Below, one piece after another: positions 38,942 to 47,780 of a DNA stretch of 55,445 nt. The stretch's first letter is position 1; each line of letters begins with the position of its first letter. The notes under the pieces are model-generated. The model was not told where the DNA came from and did not search any database. It saw only the letters and a program-made list of their open reading frames with translations. Source of the stretch: Bacteroidota bacterium (GTDB lineage Bacteria > Bacteroidota > Bacteroidia > Bacteroidales > Prolixibacteraceae); assembly GCA_030698405.1 (NCBI GenBank), contig JAUYMU010000080.1:1-55445 (forward strand), in the 5' to 3' direction. Both the position numbers and the translations under genes were made by a program.

Positions 38942-39664
38942 ATGGAAAAATTCAGAAAATTGTTTGCAGGTATTCTTTGCCTGTCGATCGGTGCTTTTAC
39001 CCTTGTATCCTGTAATGATGATGATCCGGTGCCACTTCAGGCAGTAGTTGATGTTATGATTCAGGACCTTAAAACGGATGCCGGGATAAGGTATGGCCTG
39101 GTTATTTATGCTACTTCTAATTATGAAATGAAATCAGTTAAAGTTACCGGTCCCGGAATCAATGGTAAAGTGTATGATTTAACTGCAACGGCAGACAAAC
39201 GTCAGTTTGCATTTAACATGAACCCCGGAGATTACACTGCTGCGTTACCAGTAAAAGGTGATTATTCCTTCGAAATTACTTCGGTAAATGATGAAAAACT
39301 TACCATGAAAGATGCAGTTGGCGATGAAAAACTGGCTTCGATTGTTATCAAAACAGCAACCATTGCCAGTCAGAAGCTGAAAACAACCTGGGATAAAATT
39401 ACCGGCGCAGAATCATACATCGTTAATTTGCGTTCAGCTGATAAATCGCAGTTACTATTTTCAAGTTCCTATCTGGCAGACGATAAGGTTGAATTTGAAT
39501 TTGGTGCGGCTACATTGGGTTGGGCAAGTGGTAAATCACCCGTTGCCGGTACTAATTATGTGCTTGAATTAATGGCCATAAAAGTTGAAACCGGTGTTGT
39601 TTACGACAAAGGCAGCAACCTTCAGTTTGTTACGCTTGATTCGAAAACAATTAAGTGGGAATAA
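38942..39664 (+). CDS. hypothetical lipoprotein
   Basis: A 240-residue protein with a lipoprotein signal (MEKFRKLFAGILCLSIGAFTL then VSC, lipid on Cys24) followed by an acidic NDDDP spacer common in outer-membrane lipoproteins of this phylum. The mature part is beta-rich; the region around LKTTWDKITGAESYIVNLR has a fibronectin type III-like pattern. No enzyme motifs. It is single and followed by a strong terminator. Confidence 0.75.
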   Translation: MEKFRKLFAGILCLSIGAFTLVSCNDDDPVPLQAVVDVMIQDLKTDAGIRYGLVIYATSNYEMKSVKVTGPGINGKVYDLTATADKRQFAFNMNPGDYTAALPVKGDYSFEITSVNDEKLTMKDAVGDEKLASIVIKTATIASQKLKTTWDKITGAESYIVNLRSADKSQLLFSSSYLADDKVEFEFGAATLGWASGKSPVAGTNYVLELMAIKVETGVVYDKGSNLQFVTLDSKTIKWE

Positions 39665-39690
39665 TTTAAGAATTTCAGAAACAGGAAACG

Positions 39691-39720
39691 AAACCGGTCA
39701 TCATTGGCCGGTTTTTTTTT
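39691..39720 (+). terminator. terminator after the lipoprotein gene
   Basis: Stem AAACCGG (39691-39697) with CCGGTTT (39708-39714), extendable with a G-U pair, then a run of T. Confidence 0.75.
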
Positions 39721-40164
39721 AGTTCCGCAAACAACTTTGCATTTTTGGTTGTTATAATAACATCAACAATTTAATAGTTCTGCGAAATTAATACAATCCC
39801 CTGAATACTGGTAGTTTACGTTATGTCATGGCGTGCTGAAAATTCTTAACTTATGTAAAGGTTTTTCTATCCGTATTTCAGGGGGTTTTTGTTTAACTAC
39901 CCTTTTAGCGAGCTCAAATACTCTTTTGCAGTTTCAACCTTTCATTGCTATGAACGCAAACGCACAGCTCAGGTTCACCACATACTTAAAAGAACGTAGT
40001 TATTTCGGGTCTGTCAACGAAGCGAAAACCCCCGACTTGTAGGTATTTTGCTGTTACTAGCATGTGCTTTCATTTTTTTAAGTTAAATTAGAAGTAATAC
40101 GTTTAACGAATATCAACTCATAAAGAAAAGTTTAATAGAAAGACTTCAATGAAATTAATGAAAA
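39721..40164. other. gene-poor stretch with inverted-repeat ends (MITE-like candidate)
   Basis: GGGGGTTTT (39881-39889) and AAAACCCCC (40025-40033) form inverted ends 153 bp apart, extended imperfectly by T-G-TT pairs. A 69-codon frame (39833-40042) crosses the element but has no recognised family and a poor coding look. The other bases are AT-rich and unassigned. Confidence 0.4.
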
Positions 40165-42015
40165 CTACCTGTCATAGAATAAAAGATCATCATTATTTGT
40201 GCCCCCAAATTGGCCGGGTACTATGATATCCCAAGATGGATTCCAATCTGTATATGATTTAAATTGATATATCCCAGAAGGAGAAGTAACAGTATAAAAA
40301 TAAGCCTGACCATTGTTATTTGTATCGTAAAATAGTAATTCATCAACAGAATTTGAAATATTGAAATTGCCTGATATTATTTTCCAAGTGTTTCTCCAAC
40401 CAGAAATTATTGAGGTAGAATTAAATGACCCATCTGGAGAATAAAATAGGCCTTCTCCTGAACTTGTGCTTTTATCATATAACAATAAATCGGTTAATCC
40501 ACTTCCTCCATAATTACCAGGAATGATATTCCATGTTTTTCTCCATCCAGTTATTTGCGGCTGAATATTTGAAAAACTATTGTTCGCTGACAATACCCTT
40601 TTAAAATCCGCCGTTCCCAAATTAGTATTATAAAACAAAAGATCGTCGAACCCAGAATTATCAAAATTGCCGGTAACAATTTTGTATGTTGTTGGCCAAC
40701 CAATAATTGTTGATGAAGAACTAAAGGAACCATCAATAGAAATAAACTTTGCTTTGCCTTGACTACTATCATAAAGCAATAAATCAGTAAGGTTACTACC
40801 GCCAAAGTTCCCAGGAATTATTTGATCCCAAGTACTACCAAAATTGTTAATTTCTTGAATATTAGTTATATTGCCAGCTCCGTCGCAACTCACAAAACGT
40901 GCCTTTCCAAGTGATTTACTATATAAAAATAAATCTTTATACTGATCATAGTTAAAATTTCCCGGAACAATAACATCCCAATTCAAATTCCAATCAATAA
41001 AATCTGACAAAGTAGTTATTGTGCCTAAATCATTTAAGGTAGAAAATAAAGCAGTTGTTGGCCTTTTGTCATACATCCTTATATAATTAATCAAATAGTC
41101 ATCAAAGGGAATATTAATAGTATTTTGAGTTGCAGCAATAATATCATCTGTTGTAATAAAAATACTTGCAGGAGGCAAATTAATGGAGAAATTAATGTTT
41201 TTTGGATTAGTTCCTATATAATTGCAATTGTACATCTGTCTTACTAATTTATGATCAACATACCATTCAACTAAATTAGGTTGCCAATACAACCCAAAAG
41301 TATGGAAGCCAATAGTATAATCATAACCGATAGGCATTTCATCTTGCCAATCTAACGTATCTCCATTTATCACATTATGAATATTCGTTGGTAATGAATT
41401 TGTTCTCCATCCATCTGTTTCGAATACATTTATGGCGTTGGCAGCCTCAAAGCTAAATACAGCTCCTATGGCTTGATTTGCTGGCAGATCTGCACTTATT
41501 TCGTAGTAGCCATAGTGATATTGGTCTTTTGAGTATATACAACCTGTTGAGAAATCACACCATTTATCATCTTGAGCGTTATAAGCATCGTTTGTGCTGT
41601 GAATTACTAAATTACCTCCAGATACATAAACATTTGCTGGATTGTCCCAAGTAACACAAGTATTCCTATGAACGATTGGTGTACTGCCATGTACATATAC
41701 ATTTGCCGGACTATCCCAATCGCCACCACCAGTGGTGTCGTCCTCAATAAAAGACCAGTCATTTCCATAAATATTATTCTTGTCAGGATATCTAAATCTA
41801 TATTTCCAATGATCACCGATATTCCATTTATTAGGGTCAAGTGAACCAAATTCATCACTCCATATTAATGTGTAATTAGTCGTTGTAGCACTTTTTAATT
41901 TATTGTTCGTTGAAGGTTCAAAAACTTCTTCTTTTAAAGATACCTCTTTTCTACAACTTGAAATAAAAGACCCTATGCTTATAATTATTAGCATAGCAAT
42001 TACTGATTTTTTCAT
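40165..42015 (-). CDS. lipoprotein with degenerate GH16-like domain and six C-terminal FG-GAP-like repeats
   Basis: A 616-residue protein. Lipoprotein signal with Cys21 (FISSC). Residues about 48-335 form a GH16-type jelly-roll (LIWSDEFGSLDPNKWNI; GYYEISADLP; WQPNLVEWYVDHKLV). At the catalytic place it reads A-I-N-V-F-E (194-199) instead of ExDxxE, so nucleophile and assisting acid are gone. From about 338 six repeats of about 48 residues follow (pattern W-I-PGNFGGS--TDLLLYD, the last partial), resembling FG-GAP/VCBS propeller blades. Two copies of a W-D-PANVYV-G motif (99-112, 122-135) show a small internal duplication. It looks like a surface carbohydrate-binding protein. Base use is AT-rich compared with neighbours, suggesting acquisition. 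Confidence 0.8.
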   Translation of the reverse strand: MKKSVIAMLIIISIGSFISSCRKEVSLKEEVFEPSTNNKLKSATTTNYTLIWSDEFGSLDPNKWNIGDHWKYRFRYPDKNNIYGNDWSFIEDDTTGGGDWDSPANVYVHGSTPIVHRNTCVTWDNPANVYVSGGNLVIHSTNDAYNAQDDKWCDFSTGCIYSKDQYHYGYYEISADLPANQAIGAVFSFEAANAINVFETDGWRTNSLPTNIHNVINGDTLDWQDEMPIGYDYTIGFHTFGLYWQPNLVEWYVDHKLVRQMYNCNYIGTNPKNINFSINLPPASIFITTDDIIAATQNTINIPFDDYLINYIRMYDKRPTTALFSTLNDLGTITTLSDFIDWNLNWDVIVPGNFNYDQYKDLFLYSKSLGKARFVSCDGAGNITNIQEINNFGSTWDQIIPGNFGGSNLTDLLLYDSSQGKAKFISIDGSFSSSSTIIGWPTTYKIVTGNFDNSGFDDLLFYNTNLGTADFKRVLSANNSFSNIQPQITGWRKTWNIIPGNYGGSGLTDLLLYDKSTSSGEGLFYSPDGSFNSTSIISGWRNTWKIISGNFNISNSVDELLFYDTNNNGQAYFYTVTSPSGIYQFKSYTDWNPSWDIIVPGQFGGTNNDDLLFYDR

Positions 42016-42159
42016 AATTTAATTTTAAAGGTTATACTTAACAGTTAGTGAAATTCATCAAAAACATATTTTATTAAAACTCATACGATCTTTATGTTGT
42101 CTTTTTAGATAGTTTGAAGAGCTTAATGTACTTGATATCTACCTTGATGCACCTAGCAT

Positions 42160-42700
42160 TGCTTGTAATCGAGTCACTCGAGGGAATTTCACCCTCACGT
42201 TCTCACGGAACCGTACGTGAAAGTCTCCCTTCATTCGGCTCTTCTTATTTAATCACAAAAGTGTGAACACATTACGGATATACCAATTTTCAGGGCAAAA
42301 AAAGTAAAGGCGATTCCTTGTACTTCTTATTTAACCATCTCAAAGATGCCATTTTGTAAAGTCCTTTCTCACATTTTACCCATTTCAGCAATTTTGTATT
42401 AAGTTGGTTCCAGATTTCACGTGTATGATTCGATGAAAAACTTGCAGTAATAATTGATGATGCCCTGAATAATGAGGCGTAACTCACTTGCTATTACTTC
42501 TATCGGTCTCCTTCGTTTGTGAATGTTCAGTTCCCTGAACTTTTCCATCACGCTGTTCTTCGATTTCCTACTCACAAACATATTGGGTATCAGCATCATT
42601 TTACCGTTTACTTTGACCCAGTGCGGGCGAATGGTGAATCCCAGAAAATCATAACTCTTTGGATATTTCTTTTCTCCGACATTATCGAATGTTCAAATCC
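42160..42700 (-). mobile_element. group II intron remnant (3' part)
   Basis: On the minus strand the C-terminal part of an intron-encoded reverse transcriptase is visible: SYDFLGFTIRPHWVK, then RELNIHKRRRPIEVIASEL and GIINYYCKFF, continuing after a frameshift near 42430-42460 as HTREIWNQLNTKLLKWVK. The stop is at 42290. Downstream a 34-nt domain V is intact (42208-42241: starts GAGCCG, ends ACGGTTC), followed by a domain VI-like hairpin. The 5' part (RT catalytic core, domains I-III) is absent, so the element is dead. Confidence 0.82.
42290..42690 (-). pseudogene. frameshifted C-terminal piece of group II intron reverse transcriptase/maturase
   Basis: Two overlapping frames (42417-42599 and 42290-42487) together encode the maturase X/thumb region. 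The first ends KFFIESYT at a stop, while the true continuation is one frame over (SNHTREIWNQ). Upstream the frame can be followed to about 42690 (KKYPKSYDFLGF). No start, no catalytic YADD region. Confidence 0.8.
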
Positions 42701-42785
42701 AAGTTATTCATTTGATGTTCGGTTCAAAGACCGTGGGGGATTTAGTAAATTTCTCCTGAAACTTTCCGTTTAACCGAAATCCATC

Positions 42786-42793
42786 TATATTTG
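42786..42793 (+). promoter_or_regulatory. -7 box of the first glycan-assembly gene
   Basis: TATATTTG, exact TAnnTTTG match, with TTTC 19 bp upstream (42763-42766) as a partial -33 box; 17 bp before the ATG at 42811. Confidence 0.5.
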
Positions 42794-42810
42794 CAGAAAA
42801 AAAATCAGGA

Positions 42811-43596
42811 ATGATTAACGACAAAAAGGTTGTAGTAGTTTTACCTGCCTACAACGCCGCCAAAACACTCGAAATTACTTATCAGGAAATCGATTTTAAT
42901 ATTGTTGACGAAGTTATTCTTGTTGATGATAAAAGTAAGGACGAAACCATTAAAGAAGCCCGGAGACTCGGAATCACACATATCATCAGTCATGAAGTAA
43001 ACAAAGGATATGGTGGAAATCAAAAATCCTGCTACAACAAAGCGCTTGAACTCGGCGCCGATATTGTAATCATGCTACACCCCGACTATCAATATACTCC
43101 CAAGCTAATCCCGTCTATGTCCCATTTGATTGCAAACGAACTGTACCATGTGGTTTTGGGTTCGCGCATTTTGGGCAAAGGCGCTTTGGCAGGAGGAATG
43201 CCCTGGTACAAATATGTTGCTAACCGGTTGCTGACCTTGTTTCAGAATATCATGATGAATGCCAAGCTTTCTGAGTATCATACCGGTTACCGTGCGTTCT
43301 CAAGAGAAGTGCTTGAAAGGGTGAATTACAATGTCAACTCAGACAATTTTGTATTCGACAATCAGATGCTTGCCCAAATCTGGTATGCAGGTTACGAAAT
43401 AGCTGAAATTACCTGTCCAACTAAATATTTCGATGATGCTTCGAGCATTAATATAAAAAACAGTACAATTTATGCGTTTGGGGTAATAGAAACTTCGTTT
43501 CAGTATCGACTTCAAAAATGGGGAATCAGAAAATGCCGGATTTATACAAACACTAATTATGAGAAAAAAAGATATATTGATCGGTTTGTTTCTTAA
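42811..43596 (+). CDS. GT2 glycosyltransferase, polyprenyl-phosphate-sugar synthase type
   Basis: A 261-residue GT-A enzyme. It has the nucleotide-sugar fold motifs VVLPAYNAAKTL at the start, VDDKSKDET, and HPDYQYTP where a DxD-type acid pair is expected. No membrane segments at the C-terminus. The closest type is the dolichol/undecaprenyl-phosphate mannose or glucose synthase family, which makes the lipid-linked sugar donor used by GT-C enzymes. The next gene, a GT-C-type membrane protein, overlaps its end by 38 bp. Confidence 0.87.
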   Translation: MINDKKVVVVLPAYNAAKTLEITYQEIDFNIVDEVILVDDKSKDETIKEARRLGITHIISHEVNKGYGGNQKSCYNKALELGADIVIMLHPDYQYTPKLIPSMSHLIANELYHVVLGSRILGKGALAGGMPWYKYVANRLLTLFQNIMMNAKLSEYHTGYRAFSREVLERVNYNVNSDNFVFDNQMLAQIWYAGYEIAEITCPTKYFDDASSINIKNSTIYAFGVIETSFQYRLQKWGIRKCRIYTNTNYEKKRYIDRFVS

Positions 43597-45589
43597 CAAG
43601 GAAAGCAATCAGGGTAATCAACTTAAAAGAGAACAGATTCTTTTTTACTTATTGCTGGTTGTATCCTTTATTACGGTTTTAGTCATTTACTTAAGAACCG
43701 ATTTTCCTTACGACACGGGCGATGGCATTGTACATTACCAGATTGCCCGGTATTCATGGAAATACCCGCACCTGCTTCTGGACTTGTGGGGGAAGCCGTT
43801 TTTCACCTTGATAAGTTCACCTTTTGCGCAGTTTGGATCTAAAGGAATGTACCTGTTCCAAACCCTGAATGCAGCGGTCATTTCCTGGTTCCTTTTCAGT
43901 ATGGCTTCGAAAATAAATCTGAAATATGCATGGACAATCCCTGCCTTTGTATTTTTTGCCCCGATATATTTCACGGTTATGAATTCGGGATTGGTTGAGA
44001 TTTGTTTCGGTATGATTTTTATGTTTTCTGTCTGGTTGGTGTTCAATAAAAAGTACTATGCAAGTGCTTTGGTTGCATCCTTGCTCCCATTTGTCCGCCC
44101 CGAAGCCTACGTGGTAATGCCCTTATTGGCTGTCATTTATGCCTACAGGAGAAAATATATTGCTATCCCGTTGCTTTTAACTGCGGCCATCATTTATTCT
44201 CTTATCGGTTATTTTCATTTTAATGATATTTTGTGGATTATCAACCAAAACTACAAATTAGTTGGGGTAAGTTATCCTGGAATGAAAGGAAGCTATTTCC
44301 ATTATTTTGGGTTTTACAACCAAATCTGGGGAAGCGTTTACACAGTTTTGTTGCTGCTTGGCATTGGAATCATTTTATCGCAGGTATATCGGCTGTTTCA
44401 TCGCAAATCAGAACATGAATTTGTTGAAGAGGTTTTTATCTTGTTTCTAGGCAGTACAGTTGGCTGTTTTACCCTTCATAGCTTGTTGTGCGGCATGCCC
44501 GGCATCCTTAACAACTTGGGGATGTTACGATATTTGGCGGTTATAATTCCAAGTTCGGCATTTATCGCTTTGATTGGACTTAACATGATTAACCTGCCGG
44601 CTTTTACAAAAATCAATTTTTTAAAGCCTGCAATTGTATTTCTGGTTGTAATCCTCGTGATTGGGTCGTCGTTTTCACAGCGGCACTATCCGTTTAGACC
44701 CAATAATGAACAATTGGTTATGAAGCAAATGGCCACCTATATCGAAACCAACAGACCCAATTTCAAGAAAATTTTTTATTGGCATCCGTTGCTTCCTTTT
44801 TTAGCTGAATTGGATCTATATGATATTAAAAGGGTAGAAATGTTGTGGTCGGCTGACCAGGAGTTTCTAAATCAACTGCCCGATAGCACTCTTGTACTTT
44901 GGGATTCCCATTTTATGAAAGGTGAAGGCAAGCTTCCTTTCAATTGGCTTTCAGAAAATCCGAATTTTATCATGCTCAAACACTACATATTTAGTGACGA
45001 AAACTTTCCTTTCGAAGCCTGTTTATTCATTCGGGCAGCCAATCCCAAGCCGGTTCTCCTTCCTGTAGAACTTGTATCTCCCGACGGACATGTAATAAGA
45101 AACCACCATACAGTTTCCTCGTCGTATTCTTTTGCGAATGATTCTCTCGACTTCCTGCAATGGTTTGCTCACCGCACATCGTTTGCAGGAAGAAATGCCG
45201 TAGCATTTACCCCTGAAATGGAAACTGGACCCTATTTTCAAAAAAAAATCAAGGATATCAGCCAGTTCAAAAACGTGAAATCGGTCACTCTGAAATTCAA
45301 CCTCCATCAGGCAGATAGTATGAAAAATTTTGTTAGCGTCATTCAAATAAACGACAATGACAAACAATTAATATGGGAAGGACTCATTATCAAACAATTT
45401 ATTAACCCTAACCAGTGGAACACGATTGAACTCCAGCATTCTTTTCCTGAAGCCATAAAAAATGAAGACTTCCAGGTGAATATTTACATCTGGAATAATA
45501 GAAAACGGGAATTTTACATTGACGATTTCCAAATTACTTTTGAATCCATCCTGGACGAGGAGGCCATTGCCCCAAAAGCGAAAAAGTGA
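43559..45589 (+). CDS. multi-spanning GT-C-type membrane protein
   Basis: A 676-residue protein. A short basic N-terminus precedes about ten hydrophobic segments to residue about 390, including the acidic first loop RTDFPYDTGDGIVHYQ, a usual feature of GT-C glycosyltransferases. The last 280 residues are soluble, probably periplasmic, with a beta-rich domain. The start overlaps the GT2 gene by 38 bp. It probably transfers the sugar from the lipid donor to a glycan or protein. Donor and acceptor are unknown. Confidence 0.72.
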   Translation: MRKKDILIGLFLNKESNQGNQLKREQILFYLLLVVSFITVLVIYLRTDFPYDTGDGIVHYQIARYSWKYPHLLLDLWGKPFFTLISSPFAQFGSKGMYLFQTLNAAVISWFLFSMASKINLKYAWTIPAFVFFAPIYFTVMNSGLVEICFGMIFMFSVWLVFNKKYYASALVASLLPFVRPEAYVVMPLLAVIYAYRRKYIAIPLLLTAAIIYSLIGYFHFNDILWIINQNYKLVGVSYPGMKGSYFHYFGFYNQIWGSVYTVLLLLGIGIILSQVYRLFHRKSEHEFVEEVFILFLGSTVGCFTLHSLLCGMPGILNNLGMLRYLAVIIPSSAFIALIGLNMINLPAFTKINFLKPAIVFLVVILVIGSSFSQRHYPFRPNNEQLVMKQMATYIETNRPNFKKIFYWHPLLPFLAELDLYDIKRVEMLWSADQEFLNQLPDSTLVLWDSHFMKGEGKLPFNWLSENPNFIMLKHYIFSDENFPFEACLFIRAANPKPVLLPVELVSPDGHVIRNHHTVSSSYSFANDSLDFLQWFAHRTSFAGRNAVAFTPEMETGPYFQKKIKDISQFKNVKSVTLKFNLHQADSMKNFVSVIQINDNDKQLIWEGLIIKQFINPNQWNTIELQHSFPEAIKNEDFQVNIYIWNNRKREFYIDDFQITFESILDEEAIAPKAKK

Positions 45590-45636
45590 TAATGTTGCAG
45601 CAATCAACTAATATTTTAACAGGACAACATGTTGAT

Positions 45637-46992
45637 TTAATATTCATTTTCGCCTTTCAGCGCCTTTTCGTAATCAGGTACCTGAATCATTTTATCGTAA
45701 CCAGCAGGCCAGTTTTTCTTAAACAGAATAGCTTTGTATGCTGTTTTAGTCATGCTATCCCAATGCAGCAATGAAGTTCGGTATTGGCCCATCTGAAACT
45801 GGTTCAGATACACAAAAAACAGAAGTAGCAGGGCAATAATTCCCTTTTTCCACCAGGATGATTGAAGAATAACTGATAAAAAAGCGGCCATGGGTATGGC
45901 AAGAATTCCATAGGTATCAATCATTGCGCGGGATCCGTAACTTCCGCCATACCACCAGCACCACCAGCTAAAAATAACGAACAGAAACAATGGCAGAAAA
46001 GCAGAAATCGACAGGAGAAAGTCTTTTGCATACCGTTTCAGAAAAAGCAAGCCAACCAAAGCAAACAGCATTACCGGGGTATAAATCAACCAGCCTTTCC
46101 GGAAACCCAACAAACCGTCGATAAGATGGGGATTGGCAAAATAGAACCCACCAGAATCCATGTACGAATTAAATATGAAATGGCCGGTTTGAGATTTCCA
46201 ATAAATCATTTGCGGCAGTACCATAAAAAAGGCGGCAACTCCTGCCAGCAAAATAAGCTTCCAGCGACCAATTGTCCGTTGTTTTAACTCTGCAACCGAT
46301 GAGATTGCATATAATGCAGGAAAAACGAGCATAAGTCCGTTAGTTGGCCTTATCAACACAATCAATCCAGCCAAAGCACCCAGAATGAGTGTTGAAGAAA
46401 TCGCTGGTTTTTCAACCCACTTCAGCGTGTAATACAAAAACAATATAATTAATGTAAAGCTGAATACATGCGACATACCGGGTTCTAAAATCACATAATT
46501 CATCAGATTGGTAGCCAGCACAATCAATAACAAAGTGGTTCCCGTAACGAAGTCGGAAAAATATCTGAGTAGAATTTTCCGAAGAAATACGAGCCCCACG
46601 AATAAATAGAAAATGGCAGCAACAAAAATTGACAAGCTGTATGGCCATGAATAGCCAAGCGCCGATATGCCCATTACTTTTGCAAACAGATGGGCAAGGA
46701 TAAAAAATGGCGACCATAAAATAGCCAAGCCCATCGTCATTCTTAAAATAGGTTTCCCGGTTGGAGCTGTTTGCAACCATATTTTCCCCTCAAAATCAGC
46801 AGGTAGCTCTTTCATGAACGAAAAACTCAGGTCATGAAAGAGCAGCGTGGCAGGGAGATAAGCATAATAGGAAACCACATCATTATCAATGATTCGGTTT
46901 CGTCCCCATGAATCCAGATTTTTACCATACCAGATGCAGGCAATAAGTAGAAACGCAATGACCAGTTTTGAGAAATACTTATTCAAAAACAT
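45637..46992 (-). CDS. multi-spanning GT-C-type membrane protein
   Basis: A 451-residue membrane protein, paralogous to the one at 47781-49472: both have NDVVSYYAYLP / AGYYVYLP after the first helix, an AILWSPFFILAH / AILQAPFFIFIH motif and the GGSYGSR / GCSYGSR motif before LAIPMAAFL / FALPLGYLF. The short C-terminal tail differs. It starts 2 bp after the stop of the methyltransferase gene and is the last gene of the minus-strand set, converging with the gene at 43559-45589. Confidence 0.72.
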   Translation of the reverse strand: MFLNKYFSKLVIAFLLIACIWYGKNLDSWGRNRIIDNDVVSYYAYLPATLLFHDLSFSFMKELPADFEGKIWLQTAPTGKPILRMTMGLAILWSPFFILAHLFAKVMGISALGYSWPYSLSIFVAAIFYLFVGLVFLRKILLRYFSDFVTGTTLLLIVLATNLMNYVILEPGMSHVFSFTLIILFLYYTLKWVEKPAISSTLILGALAGLIVLIRPTNGLMLVFPALYAISSVAELKQRTIGRWKLILLAGVAAFFMVLPQMIYWKSQTGHFIFNSYMDSGGFYFANPHLIDGLLGFRKGWLIYTPVMLFALVGLLFLKRYAKDFLLSISAFLPLFLFVIFSWWCWWYGGSYGSRAMIDTYGILAIPMAAFLSVILQSSWWKKGIIALLLLFFVYLNQFQMGQYRTSLLHWDSMTKTAYKAILFKKNWPAGYDKMIQVPDYEKALKGENEY

Positions 46993-46993
46993 A

Positions 46994-47722
46994 TTACTTT
47001 TTTTGTGCTACGCATATTACCGATAATCCAAGAACAGGCTTTAAAAACCAGTCAACAATTTTCCAAACCGGAACTAATTGATCGTACAAGCGCATTTGAC
47101 CACCCGGAATAGCATTCTTGCTCATTAACTTGCCGGAAACAAACCATCCTAAAATTCCCATTGCATTAAAATACTGACAATGAACCAGCTTAAAACCTGG
47201 AATCAACATCACTTTTTTCAGGGTTTTAGGAGTATAGCGCCGTTGATGCTCCAGGGCTACATCAAATTTATTAAATAAGGTCTGAAATGCGGGAACTAAA
47301 ATCACCAATTTACCTCCGGGCTTCAGCAACAAGTAACAGTTCTTTATTGATTGTTCATGATCAGGAACATGTTCCAGCACATTTAAAGCAAAGACCGTAT
47401 CAAATTGTCCAATTAAATGAGGGTATTTCAGCTCCAGTTCTTTTTCAGCAAAATCAAGCGTAAAAAGCCCTTTCAAATTTTTATATCCACTGAATTTATT
47501 CTCAAGAATTTTAAAATAATCTGTACTTAGATCACTTAGTGAAATTTCGAAATTATCTGTCAGAAAGAATTGAGAGATATTACCAATTCCGCTGCCTACT
47601 TCCAAAATACTTCCGGAACAGTGCGGCTTTATGGTCTGATACATCCAATGATTAAAATTTTCGGCATCAGAAATTACGTTCAGGGTATCGGTTCCACTTT
47701 TATATTCTACCTCTTTTTTCAT
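46994..47722 (-). CDS. class I SAM-dependent methyltransferase
   Basis: A 242-residue methyltransferase. The SAM-binding motif I is ILEVGSGIGNISQFF; DTVFALNVLEHVPDHEQ and LLLKPGGKLVILVPAF are motifs III-IV of the UbiE/Methyltransf_11 type. A C-terminal hydrophobic patch may contact the membrane. The gene is between two GT-C genes (58 bp after one start, 1 bp before the other), so it probably methylates a sugar or lipid-linked intermediate made by this set. Confidence 0.87.
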   Translation of the reverse strand: MKKEVEYKSGTDTLNVISDAENFNHWMYQTIKPHCSGSILEVGSGIGNISQFFLTDNFEISLSDLSTDYFKILENKFSGYKNLKGLFTLDFAEKELELKYPHLIGQFDTVFALNVLEHVPDHEQSIKNCYLLLKPGGKLVILVPAFQTLFNKFDVALEHQRRYTPKTLKKVMLIPGFKLVHCQYFNAMGILGWFVSGKLMSKNAIPGGQMRLYDQLVPVWKIVDWFLKPVLGLSVICVAQKK

Positions 47723-47780
47723 ACTATATGGTGGTTCTTCAATAAATAAAATCTATATATAAACTGCAAAATAAACAGGA

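Noticed and set aside
39833-40042. 69-codon ORF in the gap after the lipoprotein gene
   Set aside because: No recognisable family, crosses the inverted-repeat element, and the composition does not resemble neighbouring genes.
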